Counted from the first letter of the stretch, positions 16,047-25,398 are shown. The stretch: 64,000 nt of DNA from Streptomyces scopuliridis RB72 (GCF_000718095.1 NZ_JOEI01000017.1:130840-194839); one strand, 5' to 3'. A program made the numbers and translations. The notes: generated by a model not told the origin, from the letters alone.

Positions 16047-17399
16047 TCAGGCAAGCATGCGGCCCAGCAGGTAGACGGCGGGAGCGGCGGCCGTGAGCGG
16101 CAGCGCCACTCCGGCGGTCATGTGCACGAAGCGCGACGGGTAGTCGTAGCTCGCCGCGCGCAGCCCGACCAGCGCGCAGACCCCCGCGCCGAGCCCCAGC
16201 AGCGCGCCCTGGCTGCCCAGGTCCGTCATGCCGCCCGCCGCGATCCCGGCGCCCGCGCCGGCCAGCAGGGCCACCACGACGGAGACGAACCCCGGCAGCG
16301 GCAGCGCGCGGGCCACGGTCGCCGCGGCGACCGCCACACCGCCGACGACCACCGCGTCCGGCACGGCCGCGAGCTGGCCGGTGGCGAGGATGGCGAGCGC
16401 GGCCGAGGCGACGGTGGCCATCAGGCCCGTCATCCGCTCATCGGCGCTCGCGCGGCTGCGCAGCTGCAGGACGACGACCAGCAGCACCCACACACCGAGG
16501 GTGCCGATGATCGCGGCGGGGGCGTTCTCCCGGCCCGCCGCGAGCACGGCGATATCGGCGGTGATCCCGCCGAGGAAGGCGAGCGCGATGCCCTGCCTGG
16601 CCGGCCACATGCCGTTCAGCCGGAACCAGCCGGCCGCCGTGACGGCCTGGAGCAGGACGAGCGGGACGAGCAGCGCGTACGGCCCGATGGCCGCGCCGCC
16701 GGCCAGCAGCAGGCCGAGCACGGCGGTCAGCCCGGCGGGCTGGATGCCCGGCGGAATGATCGGCGAGCGGCCCTCTGCGCGGGCGCGCTGGGCGTCGGTG
16801 ATCCGGGCGTTGCCCATGGTGGTGGGCGCGCTGTAGCCGTCGGCGGAGCCGGGAGGCGTGGTGCCGGGAGCAGCGGTGAAGGGCGCCTGGTTCGGGTTCC
16901 CGGCCCCGGCCGGAGCCTGGGGCGCGTACGGCGCCGAGGCGGGCGACGGCACGCCCGACGGTACGTTCGACGGCATCTCCGGGGGCAGCGGGTAGGCGCC
17001 CTGCGGCGGCAGATACGCGGTGTCGGCGGCGGCAGCGGCCTGCTGCGGCTGGTACGCCTGTCCCTGGGCCTGGCCCTGCGCGGGGTAGTACGGCCCCTGC
17101 GCCTGGGCGTGGGGTTGGTACTGGGTGTCCCAGGTCTGGCCCTCCCACGTCTGCGCGGCGGGCTCCTGCTGGGCCTGGGGCTGAGGCTCGTACTGGGGCT
17201 CGGCCCAGCCCTGCGAGGCGCCCGGGTCCTGGTACGCGCCGTTCGCCCCGTTCATCCCGTTCGCGCCGTAGGACGGCTGCTGCGGGCGGCCGTACTGGTC
17301 GTACTGAGCCTGGTTCCGGGCCTGGTCCCCGTACGGCCCGTGCCAGTGCTGCTGCCCCTGCCCCTGGCCGTACCGATACTGCTGATCGTCGTCGCTCAT
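16047..17399 (-). CDS. Polytopic membrane protein with Gln/Tyr/Pro-rich N-terminus
   Basis: 450 residues. Residues 1-200 are low-complexity (repeats of YGQGQGQ, QPHAQAQGPYYPAQGQAQ) and probably cytoplasmic and disordered. Residues about 225-450 hold roughly eight to nine transmembrane helices (e.g. LTAVLGLLLAGGAAIGPYALLVPLVLLQAV and VSVVVALLAGAGAGIAAGG). No transporter motif is recognised. A GGAGGG sits 12 bases before the ATG. The start is 10 bases from the stop of the MoaD-containing gene, so they may be co-transcribed. Function unknown. Confidence 0.8.
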   Translation of the reverse strand: MSDDDQQYRYGQGQGQQHWHGPYGDQARNQAQYDQYGRPQQPSYGANGMNGANGAYQDPGASQGWAEPQYEPQPQAQQEPAAQTWEGQTWDTQYQPHAQAQGPYYPAQGQAQGQAYQPQQAAAAADTAYLPPQGAYPLPPEMPSNVPSGVPSPASAPYAPQAPAGAGNPNQAPFTAAPGTTPPGSADGYSAPTTMGNARITDAQRARAEGRSPIIPPGIQPAGLTAVLGLLLAGGAAIGPYALLVPLVLLQAVTAAGWFRLNGMWPARQGIALAFLGGITADIAVLAAGRENAPAAIIGTLGVWVLLVVVLQLRSRASADERMTGLMATVASAALAILATGQLAAVPDAVVVGGVAVAAATVARALPLPGFVSVVVALLAGAGAGIAAGGMTDLGSQGALLGLGAGVCALVGLRAASYDYPSRFVHMTAGVALPLTAAAPAVYLLGRMLA

Positions 17400-17409
17400 G
17401 TTCTGCGGT

Positions 17410-17664
17410 TCACCCTCCTGCGAACGGCGGGAGCACCTCGACCGTGCCGCCCTCGGCAAGCCGTACGGTCTCATGCCCACGGGTCCCCACGGGGTCACCG
17501 TCGACGATGAAGGAACACCTCTGGAGTACGCGGACCAGCTCGCCCGGGTGCCTCACCCGCGCGGCGGCGAGCGCGTCGGCCAGGTTGTCCGCCGCGTACG
17601 GCTCCTCCGCGGTGCCCGCGGCGGCCTTGGCCGCGGCCCAGTAGCGGATCGTGCCCGATGCCAT
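17410..17664 (-). CDS. MoaD/ThiS-family sulfur carrier (internal start)
   Basis: 84 residues from the ATG at 17664, preceded by AAAGGAG eight bases upstream, the best ribosome-binding site in this gene. A beta-grasp fold by pattern (TIRYWAAAKAAAG, then CSFIVDGDPVG and GTVEVLPPFAGG), ending in the Gly-Gly that is thiocarboxylated in MoaD/ThiS carriers. It supplies sulfur for molybdopterin or a related cofactor once activated by an E1-like enzyme, which is not in this window. It lies wholly inside the reading frame of the upstream hydrolase. A free MoaD made from this start seems likely, because the Gly-Gly carriers usually act as small single proteins. Confidence 0.75.
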   Translation of the reverse strand: MASGTIRYWAAAKAAAGTAEEPYAADNLADALAAARVRHPGELVRVLQRCSFIVDGDPVGTRGHETVRLAEGGTVEVLPPFAGG

Positions 17665-18543
17665 GGCGGCGCTCCTTTCGTCGGCTCCCATGATGGCCGA
17701 CGGCGCCCGCACGTCCGTCAGCCACTCCCCGAGGCGTGCCAGCAGCGCGTCGTCGGCGGCGTTCTCCGCGTGGCCCATGCCCGGTTCGAGCCACAGTTCG
17801 GCGGCGCCCGGAGCCGCGGCGCCGGCCAGCGAGCGGGGGTGGTCCAGCGGGAAGTACGGGTCGCGGTCGCCGTGTACGACGAGCAGCGGGACCGGCGCGA
17901 TCAGCGGGACGGACTCGACCGGGGAGAGCGGCACGGGATCCCAGTCCCGGTCATGGATACGCGTACGCAATCCGTAGCGGCCGACCAGCCGGCCCAGGGG
18001 CCGCGTCACCACCCAGTGCAGCCGCCGCATCGGGGCGGTTCCCCGGTAGTACCAGCGCGCGGGTGCGCTCACGGCGGCCACGGCGTCGGTCCGCGCACCT
18101 GTGCGCCCCCTGTGCGACGCGGCATGGCGCAGCACCACGGATCCGCCCATGGAGAAGCCGACGGTCACGACACGCGAATGGCCCAGCGCGCGGGCCCATT
18201 CGACGGCCGCCGCCAGATCGAGGATCTCGCGGTCGCCGACCGTGGAGCGCCCGCCCGAGCGGCCGTGCCCGCGGAACGAGAACGTGACGACGGCCGCACG
18301 CTGCGCGAACACCCGCGCCGCCCGTCGTACGGCGGGTTTTTCCACCGACCCGGTGAACCCATGTGCGAGCACGATCGCGGTCCCGCCGTCCGCCCGGAAA
18401 TCCTGCCCGAAACCCGCCGTACACGGCTCGTACACCGCCTCGATGGGGACCCCGTCCACGGTCCTGAGGACCGTGCGCCGGGTGCCCCGGGCACCCGGGG
18501 AATCTGGTGATCTGCGGGATTGACCCTCTGGCACCGAGCACAT
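17410..18543 (-). CDS. Alpha/beta hydrolase continuing in frame into a MoaD/ThiS domain
   Basis: The frame is open for 378 codons from the ATG at 18543. Residues about 30-285 are an alpha/beta hydrolase: oxyanion-type AHGFTGS, nucleophile elbow GFSMGGS, acid in HGDRDPYFP and His in GMGHAENA. No stop follows the hydrolase; the frame passes through MGADERSAAMASG into a ubiquitin-like domain ending in Gly-Gly. So it could be a natural fusion, or two genes that share a frame. The start is uncertain, since a GTG at 18534 is also possible and no clear ribosome-binding site is seen. The substrate of the hydrolase is unknown. Confidence 0.7.
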   Translation of the reverse strand: MCSVPEGQSRRSPDSPGARGTRRTVLRTVDGVPIEAVYEPCTAGFGQDFRADGGTAIVLAHGFTGSVEKPAVRRAARVFAQRAAVVTFSFRGHGRSGGRSTVGDREILDLAAAVEWARALGHSRVVTVGFSMGGSVVLRHAASHRGRTGARTDAVAAVSAPARWYYRGTAPMRRLHWVVTRPLGRLVGRYGLRTRIHDRDWDPVPLSPVESVPLIAPVPLLVVHGDRDPYFPLDHPRSLAGAAAPGAAELWLEPGMGHAENAADDALLARLGEWLTDVRAPSAIMGADERSAAMASGTIRYWAAAKAAAGTAEEPYAADNLADALAAARVRHPGELVRVLQRCSFIVDGDPVGTRGHETVRLAEGGTVEVLPPFAGG

Positions 18544-18565
18544 GTGGGTTATTCTGCTGCGAAGA

Positions 18566-18598
18566 GGATCCGGGCAATGTAGCCCCCGGGTCCTTTTG
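18566..18598 (+). terminator. Hairpin plus T-run in the region upstream of glnR
   Basis: GGATCCGGG pairs with CCCGGGTCC (one G-T wobble) around the loop CAATGTAGC, followed by TTTTGTG. It resembles an intrinsic terminator on the plus strand. With no gene upstream on that strand, it may be an attenuator in a long glnR leader or end antisense transcripts from the hydrolase side. Confidence 0.4.
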
Positions 18599-18749
18599 TG
18601 TTTCCCGTCCGTTGTTACAGACAGATGACACAGACGGAAGACACGGACATCACGGCTGCGGGCCTCAGGGCGAGGGAGCCGCGGCCGGCACCACGCAGGA
18701 CAAGCAGTGCCGCATACGTCCTCGCAGGGACCGAGGAGGAACCGACGTA

Positions 18750-18806
18750 ATGGGCAAGCGAACCGTGTATGACAACAGTCCGGCCGAGGCAGGTGGGCGG
18801 CGATGA
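18750..18806 (+). CDS. 18-residue uORF coupled to glnR
   Basis: ATG at 18750, with GAGGAGG nine or so bases upstream, opens an 18-codon frame ([18 protein letters not shown]) whose TGA overlaps the glnR ATG (ATGA at 18803-18806). The ribosome-binding site is stronger than that of glnR itself. Translational coupling would link GlnR synthesis to this small frame. Whether the peptide itself matters is unknown. Confidence 0.5.
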   Translation: MGKRTVYDNSPAEAGGRR

Positions 18807-19687
18807 GTTCTCTGCTGCTTCTGACCAACGCGCTCCAGCCCTCGACGGAGGTGCTGCCGGCTCTTGGACTGCTGCTCCACAATGTGCGGGTGGCCCCCGC
18901 CGAAGGGCCCGCTCTCGTCGACACCCCTGGTGCCGATGTCATTCTGATCGACGGCCGGCGCGACCTTCCGCAGGTGCGGTCGCTCTGCCAGCTGCTCCGG
19001 TCCACCGGACCGGGCTGCCCGCTGATCCTCGTCGTGACGGAGGGCGGCCTCGCCGCCGTCACCGCGGACTGGGGCATCGACGACGTACTGCTCGACACGG
19101 CCGGTCCGGCCGAGGTCGAGGCCCGGCTGCGGCTCGCGATGGGCCGGCAGCAGATCTCGACCGACGACTCCCCGATGGAGATCCGCAACGGCGATCTGTC
19201 GGTGGACGAGGCGACCTACAGCGCGAAGCTCAAGGGGCGGGTCCTGGACCTGACCTTCAAGGAGTTCGAGCTGCTCAAGTACCTCGCGCAGCACCCGGGC
19301 CGGGTCTTCACCCGGGCCCAGCTGCTCCAAGAGGTCTGGGGCTACGACTACTTCGGCGGTACGCGGACGGTCGACGTCCACGTACGGCGGCTGCGCGCGA
19401 AGCTCGGCCCCGAGCACGAGTCGCTGATCGGGACCGTACGGAACGTCGGCTACCGCTTCGTCACCCCGGAGAAGGGCGAGCGCGGTACGGAGAAGTCCGA
19501 CCGGGCGTCAGGTGACACCCGGGCGAATGCCGCCGGGGAGCCGTCCCCTGCCGAGGGCCACAATGGGTCTCGCAACGGGTCCCACCCCGAGCCCCGGCAC
19601 GAGAAGGCCGAGGACCCCGGGGACGACGACACGGCCGCCGGACTGGACGCCACACAAGAAAATGCCGTGCGACCTGCCAAGCGGTAG
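18803..19687 (+). CDS. glnR: Nitrogen-response regulator GlnR
   Basis: 294 residues. The atypical receiver domain (1-120, [20 protein letters not shown], then VILIDGRRD) is followed by an OmpR-type winged helix (about 135-225, [24 protein letters not shown], then [14 protein letters not shown]) and a long charged tail (about 228-294). The sequence matches the orphan OmpR-type GlnR of Streptomyces. GlnR activates glnA, glnII, amtB and nir genes under nitrogen limitation without a partner kinase. No kinase gene is adjacent. The tail is somewhat longer than I recall for S. coelicolor. A coupled uORF precedes it. Confidence 0.93.
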   Translation: MSSLLLLTNALQPSTEVLPALGLLLHNVRVAPAEGPALVDTPGADVILIDGRRDLPQVRSLCQLLRSTGPGCPLILVVTEGGLAAVTADWGIDDVLLDTAGPAEVEARLRLAMGRQQISTDDSPMEIRNGDLSVDEATYSAKLKGRVLDLTFKEFELLKYLAQHPGRVFTRAQLLQEVWGYDYFGGTRTVDVHVRRLRAKLGPEHESLIGTVRNVGYRFVTPEKGERGTEKSDRASGDTRANAAGEPSPAEGHNGSRNGSHPEPRHEKAEDPGDDDTAAGLDATQENAVRPAKR

Positions 19688-19710
19688 GTCACCACGCGTA
19701 GACTCCGCGC

Positions 19711-20733
19711 GTGGCCAAGGTGACGCGGGACGATGTGGCACGACTGGCGGGTACGTCCACCGCCGTCGTCAGCTATGTCATCAACAACGGACCGAGGCCG
19801 GTCGCCCCGGCCACGCGCGAGCGGGTGGTCGCCGCGATCCAGGAGCTGGGCTACCGGCCCGACCGGGTCGCCCAGGCGATGGCCTCGCGGCGGACCGACC
19901 TCATAGGGGTCGTCGTGCCGGACGCGAGACAGCCCTTCTTCGCGGAGATGGCGCACGCGGTCGAACAGGCCGCGGCCGAGCGCGGGAAAATGGTGCTCGT
20001 CGGCAACTCCGACTACCGCAATGAGCGGGAGGTCCACTATCTGCGGGCCTTCCTGGGCATGCGGGTGTCGGGGCTGATCCTGGTCAGCCAGGGTCCGAGC
20101 GAGCGCGCGGCGGCCGAGATAGAGGCCTGGGACGCGCGGGTCGTGCTGCTGCACGAGCGGCCCGAGGGCATCGATGACGTGGCGGTCGTGACGGACGACA
20201 TCGGCGGCGCCCAGCTCGCCACCCGTCATCTGCTGGAGCACGGCCATCCGTACGTCGCCTGCCTCGGCGGGGTCGAGTCCACCCCGGTCGTCGGCGACCC
20301 GGTGACCGACCACGTCGAGGGCTGGCGGCGGGCGATGCTGGAGGCCGGGCGGCCGGTGGAGGGACGCCTCTTCCGGGCGCTCTACAACCGGTACGACGCG
20401 TACCAGGTCGCGCTGGAGCTGCTGGCGGGCCCCGACCGGCCGCCGGCGATCTTCTGCTCCACCGACGACCAGGCGATCGGCGTGCTGCGGGCGGCCCGCG
20501 AGCTGCGGATCGACGTCCCCGGCGAGCTGGCCGTGGCGGGCTTCGACGACGTCAAGGAAGCCGGGCTCACGGACCCGCCGCTGACGACGGTCTCCTCCGA
20601 CCGGCCGGCGATGGCGCGGGCCGCGGTGGATCTCGTGCTGGACGACGGGCTGCGGGTGGCGGGGTCGCGGCGGGAACGGGTGAAGCAGTTCCCGTCGGCG
20701 CTGATCGTGCGGCGCTCCTGCGGCTGCGCGTAG
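19711..20733 (+). CDS. LacI-family transcriptional regulator
   Basis: 340 residues from the GTG at 19711. The N-terminal LacI helix-turn-helix ([22 protein letters not shown], residues 4-25) and hinge are followed by a periplasmic-binding-protein-like sensor domain ([21 protein letters not shown], then [20 protein letters not shown]). It represses or activates in response to a small ligand, probably a sugar, but no target genes lie beside it. A -10-like TAGACT ends six bases before the start, so the mRNA may be leaderless. It follows glnR after 23 bases on the same strand. Confidence 0.88.
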   Translation: MAKVTRDDVARLAGTSTAVVSYVINNGPRPVAPATRERVVAAIQELGYRPDRVAQAMASRRTDLIGVVVPDARQPFFAEMAHAVEQAAAERGKMVLVGNSDYRNEREVHYLRAFLGMRVSGLILVSQGPSERAAAEIEAWDARVVLLHERPEGIDDVAVVTDDIGGAQLATRHLLEHGHPYVACLGGVESTPVVGDPVTDHVEGWRRAMLEAGRPVEGRLFRALYNRYDAYQVALELLAGPDRPPAIFCSTDDQAIGVLRAARELRIDVPGELAVAGFDDVKEAGLTDPPLTTVSSDRPAMARAAVDLVLDDGLRVAGSRRERVKQFPSALIVRRSCGCA

Positions 20734-20821
20734 GCGGTCGGGGGCCAGGCAGTCGGGACCCGGCCCCCCGGCCGCTGTCCCGGCGGTCTTTATATGGGGC
20801 ATACGCACTTTTGTTGCCCTT

Positions 20822-20848
20822 CTCAGAACGCCCTCAGCTTGTTCTCAT
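20822..20848 (+). promoter_or_regulatory. Three 11-base direct repeats upstream of htrA
   Basis: CTCAG at 20822 and 20833 and CTCAT at 20844 recur with an exact 11-base period. That is the spacing of tandem binding sites for OmpR/PhoB-class response regulators. They end 23 bases before the protease ATG, and the adjacent two-component regulator is of this class. Binding by it is inferred. Confidence 0.5.
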
Positions 20849-20871
20849 CTACGGCGCGGACAGTCGTTCCC

Positions 20872-21939
20872 ATGACCGACTACTACCGCGGCAGCGGCGA
20901 CGCAGACAGCACGCAGCAGCACCCCACCCAGGGGTTCCAGGGACAGGGAGGCCAGGGACAGGGGCTCCAGGGCTCGGCGTACCCGCCGCCGCCCGCGTAC
21001 GGTCCCAGCATTCCCGTCGGCGGCACCGGCACCACGACCGCCACCGCTCACCGGCGCGCCAAGCGGCCCGTGGCCCTGCTCGCCGCGGTGGCGATCGCCG
21101 CGGCGGTCGTCGGCGGCGGTACGGCGGCCCTGGTCGGGAACTACACCGGCGGCGGCACGGACAGCACCGGCACGACGGTCAGCGGGACGACGGTCTCGCA
21201 GAGCAGCGCGGGCACGGTGGCCGGGGTCGCCCAGGCCGTGTCCCCCGCCATCGTCGAGATCAACGCGACCTCCACGAGCGGTGAGGCCACCGGCTCCGGC
21301 GTGATCATCACGTCCGACGGCGAGATCATCACCAACAACCATGTGATCGCCGGGGCCTCCTCGATAAAGGTCCAGCTCAGCACGGGTAAGAGCTACACCG
21401 CCCAGGTCGTCGGCACCGACGCGAACAAGGACCTCGCGCTGATCAAGCTGGAGGGCGCGAGCGGCCTCAAGACGGCCACGCTCGGCAACTCCGACCAGGT
21501 GAAGGTCGGCGACCAGGTCGTGGCGATCGGCTCGCCCGAGGGCCTGACCGGCACCGTCACCAGCGGCATCATCTCGGCGCTCAACCGCGATGTCACCGTG
21601 GCCAAGGAGCAGGACCAGGGTCAGCAGCAGCAACCGCAGCGGGGCGGGGGCAACTGGCCGTTCGAGTTCGGCGGGCAGCAGTTCAACGGCGACACCGGCT
21701 CCTCGAAGACCACGTACAAGGCGCTCCAGACGGACGCGTCGCTCAACCCGGGCAACTCGGGTGGCGCGCTGATCAATATGAACGGCGAGATCATCGGTAT
21801 CAACTCCGCGATGTACGCGCCGAGTTCGTCGTCCGCCTCCGGGAGCTCCGGCGCCGGCAGCGTGGGTCTGGGCTTCGCCATCCCGGTCAACACCGTCAAG
21901 TCGGACCTCGCGGCGCTGCGCTCCGGCGGCACCATCTGA
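20872..21939 (+). CDS. htrA: HtrA-like membrane-anchored serine protease
   Basis: 355 residues: a Gln/Gly-rich cytoplasmic N-terminus (1-60), a transmembrane helix (about 65-88, PVALLAAVAIAAAVVGGGTAALVG) and a trypsin-like domain outside. The catalytic triad is seen as His in NNHVI, Asp in NKDLALI and Ser in NPGNSGGAL. No PDZ domain follows; the protein stops soon after the protease domain, so it is shorter than DegP. It probably degrades misfolded exported proteins. No Shine-Dalgarno is visible before the ATG, so an alternative start or leaderless message is possible. In S. lividans, HtrA genes answer to CssRS, which is encoded just downstream here. Confidence 0.88.
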   Translation: MTDYYRGSGDADSTQQHPTQGFQGQGGQGQGLQGSAYPPPPAYGPSIPVGGTGTTTATAHRRAKRPVALLAAVAIAAAVVGGGTAALVGNYTGGGTDSTGTTVSGTTVSQSSAGTVAGVAQAVSPAIVEINATSTSGEATGSGVIITSDGEIITNNHVIAGASSIKVQLSTGKSYTAQVVGTDANKDLALIKLEGASGLKTATLGNSDQVKVGDQVVAIGSPEGLTGTVTSGIISALNRDVTVAKEQDQGQQQQPQRGGGNWPFEFGGQQFNGDTGSSKTTYKALQTDASLNPGNSGGALINMNGEIIGINSAMYAPSSSSASGSSGAGSVGLGFAIPVNTVKSDLAALRSGGTI

Positions 21940-22021
21940 TCGCCGGGGGTGCGTGGCGTCGTGGCACGAGCCGCCGTGGGACGGGCGTGCGACGCTGATA
22001 GTACGGATCGCGCCGATCGTG

Positions 22022-22064
22022 CGACCGTTGACCTTGCCCGACCGTTTACCTGTGCCCGACCGTT
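22022..22064 (+). promoter_or_regulatory. CGACCGTT direct repeats upstream of the response regulator
   Basis: Three copies of CGACCGTT start at 22022, 22039 and 22057, within longer similar units (CGACCGTTGACCTTGCC, CGACCGTTTACCTGTGCC). They lie 30-75 bases before the ATG at 22096. Tandem direct repeats with 17-18-base spacing suggest a regulator binding site, possibly autoregulatory. Confidence 0.45.
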
Positions 22065-22095
22065 CCGCCGAGCCGACTGACGAGGTAGTAGCGAC

Positions 22096-22890
22096 ATGAG
22101 TCCCGCCGAAGGCGATCCCCAGCGGATCCTGATCGTCGACGACGAGCCCGCCGTACGCGAGGCGCTCCAGCGGAGCCTCGCCTTCGACGGATACGGGACC
22201 GAGGTCGCCGTCGACGGCATCGACGCGCTCGGCAAGGCCGCCGCCTACGATCCGGATCTGATCGTCCTCGACATCCAGATGCCGCGGATGGACGGTCTGA
22301 CGGCGGCCCGCAGGCTCCGGGGAAGCGGCTCGAAAGTGCCGATCCTGATGCTGACGGCCCGCGACACGGTCGGTGACCGGGTCACGGGGCTGGACGCGGG
22401 CGCCGACGACTACCTGGTCAAACCCTTCGAGCTGGACGAACTGTTCGCCCGGATCCGCGCCCTGCTGCGACGCAGCTCGTACGCGGCGGCCACGGCCGAC
22501 GACCGGCCCGACGACGATGTGCTGGCCTTCGCCGATCTGCGGATGGACCTGACGACGCGCGAAGTGATGCGCGGAAACCGGCGGGTGGAGCTGACCCGTA
22601 CCGAATTCACCCTGCTGGAGATGTTCCTGGCGCACCCGAGGCAGGTGCTGACCCGGGAGCAGATCCTCAAGGCGGTGTGGGGCTTCGACTTCGAGCCGAG
22701 CTCCAACTCCCTGGATGTGTACGTGATGTATCTGCGCCGGAAGACCGAGAGCGGCGGCGAACCCCGGCTGGTCCACACGGTGCGGGGCGTGGGGTACGCG
22801 CTGCGCGCCGACGCGGGGAGCGGCACGGGCGCGGGGACGGGCGGCGGGACGGGCGGCGGGGCGGGCACCGGTACGGGCGGCGGGGCGTGA
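22096..22890 (+). CDS. cssR: OmpR-family response regulator (CssR-like)
   Basis: 264 residues. The receiver domain has the acidic pair in [12 protein letters not shown], the phospho-acceptor Asp in [14 protein letters not shown] and Lys in DYLVKPF. A winged-helix output domain follows ([25 protein letters not shown], then [13 protein letters not shown]). A Gly/Thr-rich tail of about 25 residues ends the protein. It resembles MprA/CssR regulators. Its position after an HtrA protease and before a kinase matches the CssRS secretion-stress pair described in S. lividans (recall). The stop overlaps the kinase start (GTGA). Confidence 0.85.
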   Translation: MSPAEGDPQRILIVDDEPAVREALQRSLAFDGYGTEVAVDGIDALGKAAAYDPDLIVLDIQMPRMDGLTAARRLRGSGSKVPILMLTARDTVGDRVTGLDAGADDYLVKPFELDELFARIRALLRRSSYAAATADDRPDDDVLAFADLRMDLTTREVMRGNRRVELTRTEFTLLEMFLAHPRQVLTREQILKAVWGFDFEPSSNSLDVYVMYLRRKTESGGEPRLVHTVRGVGYALRADAGSGTGAGTGGGTGGGAGTGTGGGA

Positions 22891-24311
22891 CCGGTCCGAC
22901 GGGCCCGCTCCACCGGCTCCGTACGCTGCCGCTCCGCTCCCGGCTCGCGCTGCTGGTCGCCACGGCGGTCGCGGTGGCGGTGGCGGTCGCGGCGGTGGCC
23001 TGCTGGCTGCTGACGCGCACGCAGTTGGAGAGCGAGCTGGACAACTCGATCAGGAACACCAGCGCCGGTGATCCCGCGGTGCGGGACGCGCTCAACAACT
23101 GCGGCGCCCCGATCAGTCCCGAGAACAGGGCCGGCTTCGCCTATGTCCAGGTGGTCCTGAGCGACGGCAGCCGCTGCGTGGCCTCGTTCTCGGAGCCGGT
23201 GAAGGTCCAGCCGCAGGATGTGGCGGTCGCCACCGGCACCCTGCGTCAGTCGCTCCACAACAGCGTCACCGACAGCGGTGCCAAGGTCCGCGTCTTCACG
23301 AAGGCCACCCCCTACGGGCCCGGCACCCAGGTCGCCGTGACCGTGTCCCGGCCCCTCGCCGAGATCGACGCCTCCCTGAACCGGCTCGCCCTGCTGCTCA
23401 CCGCCGTCGCCGGCGTCGGTGTGATCGGGGCGGGCGCGGCCGGGCTCTGGGTCGCCAGGTCGGGGCTGCGGCCCGTCGACGGGCTGACCCGGGCCGTGGA
23501 GCATGTGGCACGGACCGAGGATCTCGCCATCCGTATCCCCGTCGAGGGCGAGGACGAGATCGCCCGGCTGTCCCGCTCCTTCAACTCGATGACCGCCGCC
23601 CTCGCGTCCTCCCGGGACCGGCAGTCCCAGCTGATCGCCGACGCCGGGCACGAGCTGCGGACCCCGCTCACCTCGCTCCGTACGAACATCGAGCTGCTCG
23701 CCCGCAGCGAGGAGACGGGCCGGGCGATCCCGCCCGACGACCGCAAGGCGCTCATGGCGTCCGTCAAGGCGCAGATGACCGAGCTGGCCGCGCTCATCGG
23801 CGATCTTCAGGAGCTGTCGCGCCCGGACGCCGCGGATCCGGGGCCCCTCCAGGTCGTGGCGCTGCACCAAGTCGTCGAGAGCGCGCTGGAGCGTGCACGG
23901 CTGCGCGGGCCCGATCTGACCATCAGCGCCGAGCTGAGCCCCTGGTACGTACGGGCCGAGCCGGCCGCCCTCGAACGGGCGCTGGTCAACGTCCTCGACA
24001 ACGCGGTGAAGTTCAGCCCGTCCGGCGGCTCGGTGGAGGTCTCGCTGAGCGCGAGCGGCGAGCTGACCGTACGGGACCACGGCCCCGGTATCCCGGCCGA
24101 CGAGCTGCCGCATGTCTTCGAACGGTTCTGGCGCTCGCCGTCGGCCCGTGCGCTGCCGGGCTCGGGGCTGGGGCTGTCGATCGTGGCGCGTACGGTCCAG
24201 CAGACGGGCGGCGAGATCGCGCTGCGCCAGGCGGCGGGGGGCGGGACGGTGGCGGCGATCCGTATCCCGGGGGCGCCGACGCCACCGCCGGAGACCCCCG
24301 GAACCGGCTGA
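22887..24311 (+). CDS. cssS: Sensor histidine kinase (CssS-like)
   Basis: 474 residues from the GTG at 22887, which overlaps the preceding stop. First transmembrane helix at about 20-40 ([23 protein letters not shown]), an external sensor region of about 120 residues, and a second helix ([23 protein letters not shown]). A HAMP linker follows, then the HisKA domain with the phospho-His in [15 protein letters not shown]. The ATPase domain shows N-box [12 protein letters not shown]1 DHGPGIP and G2 GSGLGLSIV. It probably senses misfolded protein at the membrane and phosphorylates the coupled regulator. Confidence 0.88.
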   Translation: MTGPTGPLHRLRTLPLRSRLALLVATAVAVAVAVAAVACWLLTRTQLESELDNSIRNTSAGDPAVRDALNNCGAPISPENRAGFAYVQVVLSDGSRCVASFSEPVKVQPQDVAVATGTLRQSLHNSVTDSGAKVRVFTKATPYGPGTQVAVTVSRPLAEIDASLNRLALLLTAVAGVGVIGAGAAGLWVARSGLRPVDGLTRAVEHVARTEDLAIRIPVEGEDEIARLSRSFNSMTAALASSRDRQSQLIADAGHELRTPLTSLRTNIELLARSEETGRAIPPDDRKALMASVKAQMTELAALIGDLQELSRPDAADPGPLQVVALHQVVESALERARLRGPDLTISAELSPWYVRAEPAALERALVNVLDNAVKFSPSGGSVEVSLSASGELTVRDHGPGIPADELPHVFERFWRSPSARALPGSGLGLSIVARTVQQTGGEIALRQAAGGGTVAAIRIPGAPTPPPETPGTG

Positions 24312-24332
24312 GATCTCCGCGCAGCCGGTTCC
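24300..24332. terminator. Hairpin at the end of the two-component operon
   Basis: GGAACCGGCTG (24300-24310) and CAGCCGGTTCC (24322-24332) pair perfectly over 11 bases. The stem includes the kinase stop codon and lies 22 bases from the convergent gene's stop, so it can serve both directions. Confidence 0.7.
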
Positions 24333-24354
24333 GGAGGGCTCACGTCGTGTGCCG

Positions 24355-25266
24355 TCAGCCGTTGTGGCGGATGAGCGACTCGACCAGTCCGGGCCGGGTC
24401 GCGGGGAAGTCCAGCGGTACGATCCCGAGCCCGCGCCAGCCGCTCGCCTCGGCCCCGTCGAGGAAGGTGTGGACCTGCGGGTTCAGCCGGTCGGAGTTCC
24501 AGCGGGGCGGCAGCAGGGCCGCGGTGCTCACGTAGTTGATGTACATCTTCCCGGGCTGCTGGGCCGCCTTGCGGAAGTGCGCCTCGATCTTGGGGTACTT
24601 GGCGCCGGGCTCCGCCTGGTAGTCGTCCTGGATGTCGAAGAGCCCGCCGTCCCCGTACCGCACACCGGGCAGTCCCCCGTTGTCCGCGAGCAGGACGACC
24701 CGCCCGCGCGCCTCGCCGAGCGTCGGGAGGTTGCCGTCGAGCCGGAAGAGGGAGCGCCAGCCCTTGCCGTCGAGATAGGTGTCGAAGATCCGCCGGAACT
24801 CCGCGTCGCTCTCTCCGGAGTACTCCTGCTTGACGCGCATCAGGACGGTCTCGGAGGGGTTGGCCCGGAGGAAGTCCCGGCAGGCGTTCAGTACATCGTC
24901 GAAGTTCAGGTTCTGGTAGAACGCGGCGTGGTGGATGGTGAACGCGTTCTCGAACGCGCGGCAGCGGACATCGAGGAAGCGGACGCCGCTGTTCAGCTGC
25001 TCGGCGATGGTGGTGTCCTGGCAGGCCACCCAGAGACCGCCGGAGCGCGCGCCGGAGTTGTGCGTGCCGGGGATGGTCAGCCGCTGTACGGGGGTGGAGT
25101 CGGCGAAGCCGCCCATCCAGTCGTACGTGGCGAGCGTGCGTCGTGGCGCGGCCACGGCCGGGGCCGCACCGATCAGGGCAGCGGCGGAAAGAGCGAACGC
25201 GCCGGCCAAAAAGCCCCGGCGCGTACCGATATGCGTGCTCTTCGGCGTGCTTATAGGCGTGCTCAT
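24355..25266 (-). CDS. Tat-exported phosphatidylinositol-specific phospholipase C-like protein
   Basis: 303 residues. A twin-arginine signal (TRRGFLAGAFALSAAALIGAAPAVA, residues about 15-40) is followed by the PI-PLC X domain: first catalytic His in LTIPGTHNSG, LDVRCR, and second His in FTIHHAAFYQ. NPSETVLMRVKQEY is the conserved middle block. Streptomyces and Bacillus enzymes of this class cleave phosphatidylinositol to a cyclic inositol phosphate without calcium. It is probably secreted. Divergent from the gene at 25399. Confidence 0.88.
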   Translation of the reverse strand: MSTPISTPKSTHIGTRRGFLAGAFALSAAALIGAAPAVAAPRRTLATYDWMGGFADSTPVQRLTIPGTHNSGARSGGLWVACQDTTIAEQLNSGVRFLDVRCRAFENAFTIHHAAFYQNLNFDDVLNACRDFLRANPSETVLMRVKQEYSGESDAEFRRIFDTYLDGKGWRSLFRLDGNLPTLGEARGRVVLLADNGGLPGVRYGDGGLFDIQDDYQAEPGAKYPKIEAHFRKAAQQPGKMYINYVSTAALLPPRWNSDRLNPQVHTFLDGAEASGWRGLGIVPLDFPATRPGLVESLIRHNG

Positions 25267-25398
25267 GCGAGTGTGCCTCCGTCAGGCGTGGGGGGTCAGC
25301 CCTCGAATTATGACCGGTACACGACACGCACGGAACAGCACAGGGGCGGACGGCTAAGGTTGATCATCATTTGATCGGTGGTCACGGGAGGGGCGTCG

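Noticed and set aside
20845..22776. 643-codon minus-strand frame opposite the protease and response regulator
   Set aside because: GC-driven shadow; both plus-strand genes have complete catalytic motifs.
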